Assembly: GCA_002337545.1 (NCBI GenBank)
Contig: DDGE01000023.1
Span: forward strand, 1-26,551
Reading direction: 5' to 3'
From: Phycisphaerales bacterium UBA1910
GTDB taxonomy: Bacteria > Planctomycetota > Phycisphaerae > Phycisphaerales > UBA1924
Length of the DNA: 26,551 bases
This document shows, piece after piece, positions 8,365 through 16,042 of the stretch. The first letter of the stretch is position 1. Every line of letters begins with the position of its first letter. The position numbers and the translations under genes were made by a program. The notes beneath the pieces are model-generated. The model did not search any database and was not told the origin of the DNA. It saw only the letters and a list, made by a program, of their open reading frames with translations.

Positions 8365-8910
8365 TCACATCGGCTTCTGATCGATCGTGATGTCGTAGAC
8401 ATGAAGAAGCTTGTTCTTGTCGTAGACCATTTCCTGTCGCGACTTCCCGACGACATCGTAGAGCGGGGTGAGCTCGATCGCGTCTACGGGGCATGCCTCT
8501 TCGCACATGCCACAGAAGATACAACGGAGTTCATCGATCTCGAACTTCGCGGGGTACTTCTCACGATCGTCCCAGGGCGATTCCGCAGCCTCGATGTGGA
8601 TGCAGTTCGCGGGGCAGATCGTTGGGCACATCATGCATGCAACGCACTTCACGCGACCCGCAGGGTCTCGATTCAGACGGTGGACCCCTCGGAAGTTGGA
8701 GGGCTCAAGCCCGCCATGCTCCGGGTCGTAGTGTTCGCGTCGCTGCTCGGGGTACTGGAGCGTTCTGCTCGTATGTCCCTGCCCGAAAGAAGTAAAAAAG
8801 TGACGCATGGTTGTCCCGAACCCTTTGATGATGCTCGGGAAGTAGACCGCCTCGGATGTGTTCATCGGGGCGGGTTCGATCGTAATGATGTCTTCGTCGC
8901 GGATCGGCAT
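8365..8910 (-). CDS. nuoI: NADH-quinone oxidoreductase subunit I (NuoI-like ferredoxin subunit)
   Basis: 181 residues from the ATG at 8910. Two ferredoxin motifs, CVACMMCPTICP (Cys89, 92, 95, 99) and CIFCGMCEEACP (Cys130, 133, 136, 140), bind two 4Fe-4S clusters (N6a and N6b in complex I). FRGVHRLNRDPAGR before the first motif and EIDELRCIFCG before the second match NuoI closely. The subunit sits in the peripheral arm of complex I and passes electrons towards quinone. The start is uncertain: no ribosome site is seen, a TATACT box lies 9 nt before this ATG, and an in-frame ATG at 8865 is possible. The gene stands alone here, between a terminator and a divergent unrelated gene, rather than within a nuo operon. 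Confidence 0.9.
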   Translation of the reverse strand: MPIRDEDIITIEPAPMNTSEAVYFPSIIKGFGTTMRHFFTSFGQGHTSRTLQYPEQRREHYDPEHGGLEPSNFRGVHRLNRDPAGRVKCVACMMCPTICPANCIHIEAAESPWDDREKYPAKFEIDELRCIFCGMCEEACPVDAIELTPLYDVVGKSRQEMVYDKNKLLHVYDITIDQKPM

Positions 8911-8995
8911 ACTGCGCGGAGTATAGCGGCTTTTCAACGCGTGAGTGGGGGTTGAGCGCGTACTTCTCACACGATTTGCGGCATACTATCTAGGC

Positions 8996-9907
8996 ATGAC
9001 CGATCGTCGCTCAGGACCGCCGTTGTTTGATCTCATGCGTGAGCGTGGAGAGCGTCCGCAAGCACCCAAGCCGCAGGATGCACCACAGTCGACTCCGGCA
9101 ACCGCACCCACGGACAAGCCGATCCAGAAGCCGGATGCAGTTGCAGCACCTGTCGCCCCGCGTCAGGAAAGACCAACCGCATGGGACACATCAGGCGGCG
9201 TCTCTCGGGCCGAGCGATCCGCCGCCGCAATGCTCGACGAGGAACCACAGACCGAATCAGGAATCACCCTGTCGGTCGCGAAGTTCTACACACTCGTCGC
9301 GATTGCTCTCGTGCTTGTGGTCGGTGCGTGGGCGGGCGGGTACCAGATCGGGTACGGCGATGGCAAGGACGAGATGGTCCAGTTCCTCCCGGATCAGCCA
9401 GTCGTGAGTCCGCAGGGCAATCAGCCCACAACCAGCCAGCAGCCGATCAATACGCCCAATGACTCCACGAACCAGCCGATCAATCGGCCTGAGCCCTCCA
9501 CGCAGGGCACCCCCGAATCGACACCCGCGCCGGCTCAATCAGCCAGCGCCATCATGACACCCAACGGCTTCCGTCAGGATGATCCGCGAACGGTTGGCAT
9601 GAACTATCTTGCGCTCGCAACCCTGCCTACCGAACAGGCTACTGACGCAATCAACTTCATGAGTCTCAACGGGGTCACAGTCATCGGGGTGCCCGTGCTG
9701 GACTCTCGGGGCAACAGCGCCAACAATCCTTCCCGCTATTCATTGTATTCACTTGGGCTTGCGATCCCCGGGAATCGATGGAGTGCCATGAGCAACCAGC
9801 GACTCGAGCATCAGCAGATGATCGCGACCCTGGGCGCCCGTTGGCAGCTGGAACGACGAGGAGGATCAGGTTTTTCCCGCACCAACTGGGAAAAGTTTGA
9901 TCCCTGA
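8996..9907 (+). CDS. Membrane-anchored protein with Pro/Gln-rich linkers, function unknown
   Basis: 303 residues. A cytoplasmic N-terminal part rich in Pro, Ala and Gln (1-85) is followed by one transmembrane helix (about 94-113, TLVAIALVLVVGAWAGG), a low-complexity Pro/Gln/Ser/Thr linker (about 130-190) and a compact C-terminal region (about 198-303). The C-terminal region, with a beta-alpha-beta feel around LPTEQATDAINFMSLNGVTVIG, resembles SPOR-type peptidoglycan-binding domains in layout, but this is only a guess from its pattern. The ATG at 8996 is preferred to an upstream in-frame codon at 8945. There is no good ribosome site, but CATACT lies 8 nt upstream. The small basic protein gene follows after 55 nt. 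Confidence 0.75.
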   Translation: MTDRRSGPPLFDLMRERGERPQAPKPQDAPQSTPATAPTDKPIQKPDAVAAPVAPRQERPTAWDTSGGVSRAERSAAAMLDEEPQTESGITLSVAKFYTLVAIALVLVVGAWAGGYQIGYGDGKDEMVQFLPDQPVVSPQGNQPTTSQQPINTPNDSTNQPINRPEPSTQGTPESTPAPAQSASAIMTPNGFRQDDPRTVGMNYLALATLPTEQATDAINFMSLNGVTVIGVPVLDSRGNSANNPSRYSLYSLGLAIPGNRWSAMSNQRLEHQQMIATLGARWQLERRGGSGFSRTNWEKFDP

Positions 9908-9962
9908 AACGAGATAGGCATCCACGCGAGATCGCGTGACAGGAACACAAGCGGAGCACGCC

Positions 9963-10121
9963 ATGAGCATCGATCCCTCACTCAAAACCGAAGGTAACCT
10001 CTCCACGGTGCGCAATGTCATGACCCGCGCCGAACGCATCGCCGCGCTCAAGGATGACGGCAAGTTCAAGGACGGCAAGAGCACTGCTCTGGGCCTTCCC
10101 AAGACCAAAGTCAAAGAATAA
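9963..10121 (+). CDS. Small basic protein of the Planctomycetes/Verrucomicrobia/Chlamydiae type
   Basis: 52 residues, strongly charged. The pattern MSIDPSLK...RNVMTRAERIAALK...FKDGKS...GLPKTKV matches, from memory, the TIGR04137 small basic protein family (consensus close to MSLDxSLK...RNVLTRAERIxxLK...GLPKVR). The family is confined to the PVC group and its role is not established to my knowledge; its size, charge and conservation suggest an RNA- or ribosome-associated job, which is inference. GGAG at 9953-9956 precedes the ATG by 6 nt. A strong intrinsic terminator follows, which fits a short abundant transcript. Confidence 0.88.
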   Translation: MSIDPSLKTEGNLSTVRNVMTRAERIAALKDDGKFKDGKSTALGLPKTKVKE

Positions 10122-10164
10122 CTCGGCTCATCACCAGCCGAACCAGCACCTGCTGCCATTCATG

Positions 10165-10199
10165 GCTGCGTGATATTCAATCACGCGGCTTTTCTTTTT
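10165..10199 (+). terminator. Intrinsic terminator after the small basic protein gene
   Basis: GCTGCGTGAT (10165-10174), loop of five, ATCACGCGGC (10180-10189), with one G-T wobble, followed by TTTTCTTTTT (10190-10199). It separates the small gene from the aminotransferase. Confidence 0.9.
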
Positions 10200-10239
10200 G
10201 AGCGCCTCAACACACAAATCTCATCGCAAGGATGAAGTT

Positions 10240-11457
10240 ATGACCCAGATCGACGGCATGGACCTGAGCTCACTCGTCTCCGATCGCGCCAGCGCCATCG
10301 ACGCGTCCGGGATCCGACGCATCTTCGCGCTCGCATCTACGCTCAAAGATCCGATCAATCTATCTATCGGACAGCCGGACTTCCCCGTTCCCAGCGCGAT
10401 TAAGAACGCGGCAATAAACGCGATCGAGAACGACACCAATGGGTACACACTGACGCAGGGACTCCCGTCACTGCTCGATAAAGTGAACGCATGGCTCCGG
10501 ACCGATCTGGGATGGGACGCAAAAACCGTGAACACCCCGGGGCACGAGGGGCCCGTCTCCTTCATCACATCAGGAACATCCGGTGCGCTGCTGCTCGCAT
10601 TTATGGCGCTATTGAACCCGGGGGATGAGTGCATTATCCCCGATCCCTACTTCGTCGCGTATCCACACATCGCGACATTGTGCGGCGCGAAAGCGGTTAC
10701 GGTCGACACCTACCCGGACTTCCGCCTGACGGCCGAGCGTGTCGCAGAGAAGATCACGGACAAAACCAAGTTCGTTCTCTTCAACACCCCGAGCAACCCA
10801 TGCGGAGTCGTGCCCTCGCGCGGGGAATGCGCAGAGTTGCGAGAACTCTGCAAGGCCAAGGGCGTGCTGCTGATCTCCGATGAGATCTACGACGAGTTCG
10901 CGTTCTCCGATTTTACGACGGACACCGCTGCCGGCGATCCATCGCTCAGGCGGTGCCCGAGTCCGGCGCGTCTCGAGGGCGCGGACGAAGACATTTTGCT
11001 CATCCGCGGATTCGGAAAAACCTACGCGTGCACCGGGTGGCGTTTGGGGTACGCGGCTGGTCCCAAGGCGATCATCGAACAGATGGCCAAGCTCCAGCAG
11101 TACACCTTCGTGTGTGCCCCCTCGCCCCTTCAGGCGGGTGTGGAGGCGTGCTTTGAGACGAGCATGAGCGAGCAGGTCGCGGAGTTCGAGTCACGCCGCG
11201 ATCTGGTGCAGGAAAAGCTCGGGCACCTGACCGAGATCGCGACCCCCGGCGGCGCGTTCTACGCGTTCATCAAGGTCCCAGAGCACTTGGGCATGACCGG
11301 GGCACAGTTTACGGAAAAGGCCATCGAACGCCAAGTCCTCGTTATCCCCGGCGGCGCGTTCTCCGCACGCGATACGCACTTCCGGATCAGCTTCGCGACA
11401 CGGCGCGACAAACTCTCGCAAGGGCTGGATATCCTCGCCGAGCTGATGAAGCCATAG
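10240..11457 (+). CDS. Class I/II pyridoxal-phosphate aminotransferase (fold type I)
   Basis: 405 residues. It resembles AspC-type prokaryotic aminotransferases acting on aspartate, aromatic or similar amino acids. Visible features are the substrate loop LSIGQPDFPVP, the SNPCG motif (185-189, normally SNPTG), DEIY (Asp214, Tyr217, which contact the PLP ring), the Schiff-base lysine Lys260 in GFGKTYACTGWRLGY, and the C-terminal FRISFA with the carboxylate-binding Arg. The ATG at 10240 has AAGGA 7 nt upstream; the frame also runs back to a TTG inside the preceding terminator, which cannot be the start. The substrate cannot be told from sequence. It ends 20 bp from the convergent outer-membrane protein gene. 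Confidence 0.92.
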   Translation: MTQIDGMDLSSLVSDRASAIDASGIRRIFALASTLKDPINLSIGQPDFPVPSAIKNAAINAIENDTNGYTLTQGLPSLLDKVNAWLRTDLGWDAKTVNTPGHEGPVSFITSGTSGALLLAFMALLNPGDECIIPDPYFVAYPHIATLCGAKAVTVDTYPDFRLTAERVAEKITDKTKFVLFNTPSNPCGVVPSRGECAELRELCKAKGVLLISDEIYDEFAFSDFTTDTAAGDPSLRRCPSPARLEGADEDILLIRGFGKTYACTGWRLGYAAGPKAIIEQMAKLQQYTFVCAPSPLQAGVEACFETSMSEQVAEFESRRDLVQEKLGHLTEIATPGGAFYAFIKVPEHLGMTGAQFTEKAIERQVLVIPGGAFSARDTHFRISFATRRDKLSQGLDILAELMKP

Positions 11458-11477
11458 TGAGTGAGCTGGTTGAGGAT

Positions 11478-12365
11478 TTAGAACCTGATCTGCAGCCGGG
11501 CGAAGAGCCCCTCCTGCGTCAGTTCGGTGTTCACGGTCCCGACATCGAAGTTCGAGCGGATAATCCGATACCCGGCCGTGAAGTCCACATTGCGAGTGAT
11601 CTTCAGGTCCGTCGCGGCGTTAAAGTCGATCAGCGTATCGCCCGACTCGATCGGGTGTGTCAACGCGCTGCCCGTAATCGCGAAGTCATCGTTGACATCC
11701 CATCGCACGCCCGACCCAACCATTGGCATCAGAATCGCTCGGTGCTCCGAGTCGATGCTCGTCGAACCGCCGACATCCTTCACACGCTTCGCGATATTCG
11801 CGTCGATCGCTTTGACACCTGAGAGGAACGAGAACGACACATCGTCCGTCTTGAGCGCGTTCCACGCGAGCGAAAGATCGTACAGGTCGTATTCGCCCTC
11901 GCTCTGAGTGACACTTGCGACATGATAATTGCCTGAGTTCCCAAAGCCACCCGCACTGCCAGCGATGTTGCCGTCTCGCAACGCGGTGGTTCGTCCGACA
12001 TTGAAACTCAATGAATCGTCGAACCTGAAAGCGGGGTTGTCAGAAGAGTGGTGTGTTGCCCAGGATTCAACATACAGCGGATGATCATCCTGTGTCACCC
12101 GGCGGAGTGTTGGGTCGAACGAAGGCAGTTCGAATCGAGTATCGATCCATGACGGATCAATCCCCGCTGCACGAAACTCGGTGAGCTGCTCAGCGCTGAT
12201 CGGTACAAGCCGATTGTTCGTGAAACTGTGATTGAAGTACGAACCTCGCCCCAGCAGCATCGACGGGAACCAAGCGGTGTCGTCTTCCAGACTGACGATA
12301 GCTTGCTGCGCCAGGGCAGTACCCGTCAGCGTCATCATTCCCAATATGGCACTCATGCGATGCAT
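11478..12365 (-). CDS. Probable outer-membrane beta-barrel protein
   Basis: 295 residues. Residues 1-20 are a signal peptide ending in TALAQ. The mature chain has alternating polar/hydrophobic strands in its second half (ITGSALTHPI, TDLKITRNVDFTAGYRII, LFARLQIRF) and ends in a C-terminal Phe preceded by an alternating strand, the usual signal for BAM-mediated insertion in outer membranes. No family is recognised. A good sigma-70 promoter lies immediately upstream: TTGACT, 17-bp spacer, GACAAT, then only 8 nt to this ATG. There is no ribosome site between, so the mRNA may be leaderless. Confidence 0.7.
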   Translation of the reverse strand: MHRMSAILGMMTLTGTALAQQAIVSLEDDTAWFPSMLLGRGSYFNHSFTNNRLVPISAEQLTEFRAAGIDPSWIDTRFELPSFDPTLRRVTQDDHPLYVESWATHHSSDNPAFRFDDSLSFNVGRTTALRDGNIAGSAGGFGNSGNYHVASVTQSEGEYDLYDLSLAWNALKTDDVSFSFLSGVKAIDANIAKRVKDVGGSTSIDSEHRAILMPMVGSGVRWDVNDDFAITGSALTHPIESGDTLIDFNAATDLKITRNVDFTAGYRIIRSNFDVGTVNTELTQEGLFARLQIRF

Positions 12366-12373
12366 CGCTTGGA

Positions 12374-12402
12374 ATTGTCTCCGCCCACGCGTGGAAAGTC
12401 AA
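12374..12402 (-). promoter_or_regulatory. Sigma-70-type promoter for the outer-membrane protein gene
   Basis: On the minus strand TTGACT (12402-12397) and GACAAT (12379-12374) are separated by exactly 17 bp. With the usual 6-8 nt from the -10 box to the start site, transcription would begin at or next to the ATG at 12365. Confidence 0.6.
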
Positions 12403-12412
12403 ATGATCGGAC

Positions 12413-13243
12413 TCACGCGTGCTGATGTATAAATCGTGTGATCTCCTCCGTTGCCTTCAACAATGGTTCAGATCTTGGCGTGGAAACTTCACTCGGGTTG
12501 GGCATGTTGAGCACATGATTCGCCCCCTGCAGCACGAAAAGGGGGGTATCAAGTTTGTGAGCAATCGCTAATCCCGCGTCGATATCGACCGCGTCATCCG
12601 CGTCGCCGTGCATCACGCATACTGGAACTTTGCAGCGCGAGGCCTGCACAAGCACATCGTGATCCGCCGGTGACTCGATCTGTTCGCGCAGCCAACCCGC
12701 ATCGATACGGAGTTGCTGCTTTGTGCGCGCACTCTCCGTCATGGCGTACCCGCGTTCCAGCATCGCGCACTGCTCGTCTTCGCTCATCCGGCAGCACCGA
12801 TCCACCGCGTTGATCGTGAGCGCACCGGATAGTTTGAGTTCGTCGCGGTGACGCCCCGCGCTGAGCAGCGCCGTGGCGCCGCCTCGTGAGTGCCCGATGA
12901 GGTACAGGGGCAGGTTGCTCCCCGCGATCTCTTCGTCACGAATCGCGCGCACGACGCGCCGGACATCGTCCACCTGCCGCGTCCAAGTATCGAGCTCGAA
13001 TAGATCAGGACGCGCGAAGGTCTCGATGTCGTTCGTCATCCCCGATGTTGAGAAGTTGAACCGGTGCACCAGGATCCCACGCTTGCACAAATCGTGTGCG
13101 AGCAATGGGATGAACCCGTAATCCTTGTATCCCTTGTACCCATGCAGGATCACGGCGCACGCGATGGGGTCTTGATCCGGGAGATGGATATCGCCGAGGA
13201 TGTCGAGCCCATGCTCGTTGATGATTGTAAATGGGGTGCTCAT
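12413..13243 (-). CDS. Alpha/beta hydrolase (serine esterase/peptidase-like)
   Basis: 276 residues. The start is the ATG at 13243, because GGAG sits 5 nt upstream (the open frame continues to 13345 without a ribosome site). The fold markers are an oxyanion HG loop (LHGYKGYKD, 34-41), the nucleophile elbow GHSRGG with Ser119, an acid in HGDADDAVD (Asp214 or Asp217), and the catalytic His243 in GANHVLN. No signal peptide, so cytoplasmic. It resembles the dienelactone hydrolase/YqiA-like small hydrolases; the substrate is unknown. It is divergent from the LOG-family gene across 56 bp. Confidence 0.88.
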   Translation of the reverse strand: MSTPFTIINEHGLDILGDIHLPDQDPIACAVILHGYKGYKDYGFIPLLAHDLCKRGILVHRFNFSTSGMTNDIETFARPDLFELDTWTRQVDDVRRVVRAIRDEEIAGSNLPLYLIGHSRGGATALLSAGRHRDELKLSGALTINAVDRCCRMSEDEQCAMLERGYAMTESARTKQQLRIDAGWLREQIESPADHDVLVQASRCKVPVCVMHGDADDAVDIDAGLAIAHKLDTPLFVLQGANHVLNMPNPSEVSTPRSEPLLKATEEITRFIHQHA

Positions 13244-13299
13244 GCGTGCTCCTTTGGGAAACGATAGCGCGTGCGATCGGTCGCCTAAGATTGGACTTG

Positions 13300-14052
13300 A
13301 TGGACGACGCCCCACAACAGACCGAATCGACACGCGAGCAGTCACCCCAGGAACAGAAAGAGTGGGGGAAGAAGCCGCCTCAGGGGTCAGAGCATCACCT
13401 GCTCAAAGGCCCGCGTCTGCGACGACAGGAGCTATACACCACATTCCGGATCTTCTTCGAGTTTATCCGGGGGTTCCGTCGTCTCCATTTCATCGGCCCG
13501 TGCGTCACTGTGTTTGGCTCGGCCCGATTCGACGAGAACCACGAGTACTACAAGCTCGCGGTCGAGGTGGGGGAGAAGCTCGCCGAGGCCGGCTTCGCGG
13601 TGATGACCGGCGGCGGCCCTGGGATCATGGAGGCGGCGAACCGGGGCGCCCGAAATGGCGGCGGTTTGTCCTTGGGATGCAACATCGAACTCCCAATGGA
13701 GCAGTTCCCTAACCCGTACCTCGATCGGTACATCGACTTCAACTACTTCTTCGTACGCAAGGTCATGCTCGTCAAGTACTCCGACGCGTTCATCGTCATG
13801 CCCGGCGGGTTTGGCACACTCGACGAGATCTTCGAGACCGTCGTGCTGATCCAGACCGGCAAGATCGAAAAGTTCCCCATCATCATCATGGGGCGCGAGT
13901 TCTGGAAACCGATGCGCGAGTTCATCGACAAGTCCCTGATCGAGGGCGGGACGATCTCACCCGAGGACATGGACCTGATCCACCTCACGGATGATCCGGA
14001 TGAGGCGATCGCGATCATCGCGGAGGCGCAGGCGAGGCGGAATGGGAGCTAG
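13300..14052 (+). CDS. LOG-family protein (TIGR00730, nucleotide 5'-monophosphate phosphoribohydrolase-like)
   Basis: 250 residues. Rossmann-like LOG fold with GGGPGIMEAANRG (104-116), an Arg-Lys pair (153-154) and PGGFGTLDE (168-176), the three conserved parts of the active site. Characterised members release the free base from cytokinin ribotides or AMP. The first 60 residues are a polar and then aromatic extension (LYTTFRIFFEFIRGFRRLHF) as in the longer bacterial LOG proteins. The ATG at 13300 has no ribosome site; TAAGAT lies 8 nt upstream. The frame extends to 13231 but would overlap the divergent hydrolase start. Its TAG stop overlaps the convergent gene's stop in a CTAG palindrome. Confidence 0.9.
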   Translation: MDDAPQQTESTREQSPQEQKEWGKKPPQGSEHHLLKGPRLRRQELYTTFRIFFEFIRGFRRLHFIGPCVTVFGSARFDENHEYYKLAVEVGEKLAEAGFAVMTGGGPGIMEAANRGARNGGGLSLGCNIELPMEQFPNPYLDRYIDFNYFFVRKVMLVKYSDAFIVMPGGFGTLDEIFETVVLIQTGKIEKFPIIIMGREFWKPMREFIDKSLIEGGTISPEDMDLIHLTDDPDEAIAIIAEAQARRNGS

Positions 14053-15971
14053 AGTGATCCTGTATCGTTCATAGGAGCGTACCCCTCAGGTATGTGCTCA
14101 GTCGCACCGCGGTCGACCAGCACGGAATACGCTTCTTTTTGCACTTCAGGATCAGCATCGTAGAGCATCTCGGCCACCAAGGTGTTGAGTTCTTCATCGA
14201 TCGATGTGCCGCGCTCTCTTGGCATTCGCTTCACAAGCCACAGTCGAACTTTCGGGCTTGGTGAGTTGAACAGATCGCCGAAATGCTTCTGCCAAAGCAG
14301 CACTGATCGTTGATATCGGTCGGGGTCGTTTGTGAACCAGTAAAGCTTAAGTGTTGGGGTTCGGCCTCGCAGGATCTGCATGCGCTGCAGTGGGAAAAAG
14401 AGATCGCCGTACAGGTCGTATCGCGCGATGACTTTCATCGCCTGATCGCTGATTCTGACTTTGGGAGAATCGGTATACGGTGTACGGTCATCCATCATCG
14501 AACTCTCGATGATTTGCTGGACTGTTTTCTGATACGCGGGTACCTCGGTGTCACGGTCGTAGCCCATGTTATTCTGCAGATACATGATGGAGCTGATCGC
14601 ATACATCCGCTTCCGGGCATTCTCAGAGCCGATCCAGTCGCTGAGCTGTGCGAACGCGGACTCCTGAGCTTGCGGGCTCATGAGGTGCAGCACCCGCCCG
14701 AGGTGCTGCTGGATCCTGGATCTGCGGAGCCCGAGCTGATCCTGCGCTTCAAAGAAAACGCACGGATCGGAATCAATCAGCCCGGTGTCGATAGCGAGAC
14801 GAAAAGCTGCCTCGCGTATGTCTTCTCGTTGATGATGGATGCAGTCGAGAAATGGTTGACCCTGAAAACTGGGTAGCACATCACGCAGCTCGTTGAACAC
14901 CAATGCGTGTGTGATCGGGCTGCGCTGATAATCGATATTAAACAGACGCCCCGGGAAGCGGTCGTTCTCAGCGTAGTGATCGCTGGTGAACACCATCCAG
15001 GTCCAGATGAGGTTGTACGCGTTCATCTTGTGGTCAGAAAACTCGGCGATGATCTGCGAATCGATCATGTCCGGAGACTTGGTCGTCATGGCGTTGAGCG
15101 CGTCCAACGCGAGCAGCTGCAGGATTGGTCCGTAGGAGATGTCTGAGGGCGGGTGTGGATGCTCCGGATCGTCATACTTCAGCCAAGTCGCATTGTTGTT
15201 GTAGATCGTGGCGAGCAGGGTCGTTCTGTGTCCGTCCCAACGACTGGCCTTACTCCGTGGCATCGAGTGGATCAGGCTCCGCCCGAACCGATCTTTCGCA
15301 GAGACAGTGACCCATGATTCCCGGAGCCGATCCTCTAGGCAGCCGCTGTGGGCTTTGCCATTCGAGCGAGAGATCCATGTATCGGGCAGTATGCTCCAGC
15401 CGACCATCAGGACGCGTGTCGGCACAAGGGCAAGCACGCTCGTATCCTCGATCCGTTTGTGGCGGTCGAGCCCATACACACTCAGCATGATGCAAACGCC
15501 CGCGAGGGCGAACGGCCATCGTGAGCGTTTCGCGCTCCGGAGGTGTCGTTCGGACTTAATCGTCTTCCCACACTCCGGGCACTGGAGAGCCCAGGCCCCT
15601 TCCATGTCGTACCAGCAGCGTGGACAACGGAGCCGCCCGCGGGACCGATCGCCGATGATCGCCCAGATGAGCAGCATCGCGGAGAACACAGCCAGCCCGA
15701 TCGCGATCGCGAGCACCACGGCTGCGTCATCAAGCTGGAAATCGGTCATGCTCCGTGTGAGATCAGCAGCAAACCATGCGGCAACAGCGGCACCGCCGAT
15801 CAGCATAATCATCGCGAGCAGCGCACGAACGATTTCTCCTCGGCGATGCTCCGAGCGAAGCAGCTTGCGTTTTCGTGCGATGTACTCAGAGATCAGGCGG
15901 ACGAACAGCGAAAAACTCCAACACGCCAGCACGGTGCTGATGATGAGCAGGATGGCGATCCAGTTCTTCAT
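14049..15971 (-). CDS. Zinc-ribbon/HEAT-like membrane protein, paralogue A
   Basis: 640 residues, function unknown. Four hydrophobic segments occur in the N-terminal quarter (about 4-24, 48-68, 84-106, 152-168). Between the third and fourth is a zinc ribbon, CPRC...CPEC (Cys116, 119, 131, 134), in the context IGDRSRGRLRCPRCWYDM. The remaining 470 residues are soluble and largely helical, with HEAT-like pairs near the C-terminus (SPKVRLWLVKRMP, DADPEVQKEAYSVLVDRG). The upstream neighbour on the same strand is a clear paralogue with the same order of parts. They are 71 bp apart and probably one operon. The ATG at 15971 lacks a strong ribosome site. Confidence 0.8.
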   Translation of the reverse strand: MKNWIAILLIISTVLACWSFSLFVRLISEYIARKRKLLRSEHRRGEIVRALLAMIMLIGGAAVAAWFAADLTRSMTDFQLDDAAVVLAIAIGLAVFSAMLLIWAIIGDRSRGRLRCPRCWYDMEGAWALQCPECGKTIKSERHLRSAKRSRWPFALAGVCIMLSVYGLDRHKRIEDTSVLALVPTRVLMVGWSILPDTWISRSNGKAHSGCLEDRLRESWVTVSAKDRFGRSLIHSMPRSKASRWDGHRTTLLATIYNNNATWLKYDDPEHPHPPSDISYGPILQLLALDALNAMTTKSPDMIDSQIIAEFSDHKMNAYNLIWTWMVFTSDHYAENDRFPGRLFNIDYQRSPITHALVFNELRDVLPSFQGQPFLDCIHHQREDIREAAFRLAIDTGLIDSDPCVFFEAQDQLGLRRSRIQQHLGRVLHLMSPQAQESAFAQLSDWIGSENARKRMYAISSIMYLQNNMGYDRDTEVPAYQKTVQQIIESSMMDDRTPYTDSPKVRISDQAMKVIARYDLYGDLFFPLQRMQILRGRTPTLKLYWFTNDPDRYQRSVLLWQKHFGDLFNSPSPKVRLWLVKRMPRERGTSIDEELNTLVAEMLYDADPEVQKEAYSVLVDRGATEHIPEGYAPMNDTGSL

Positions 15972-16042
15972 GAACTTCAGCTCTCAACGAGAAAATGGGT
16001 ATGGCAAGTCGGCATGCGATGAACGCGTACTGTACGAGGATA

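Noticed and set aside
9440..9484. Direct repeat CAGCCGATCAAT (9440-9451 and 9473-9484).
   Set aside because: Encodes QPIN twice in the low-complexity linker of the membrane protein; a codon-level repeat, not a separate element.
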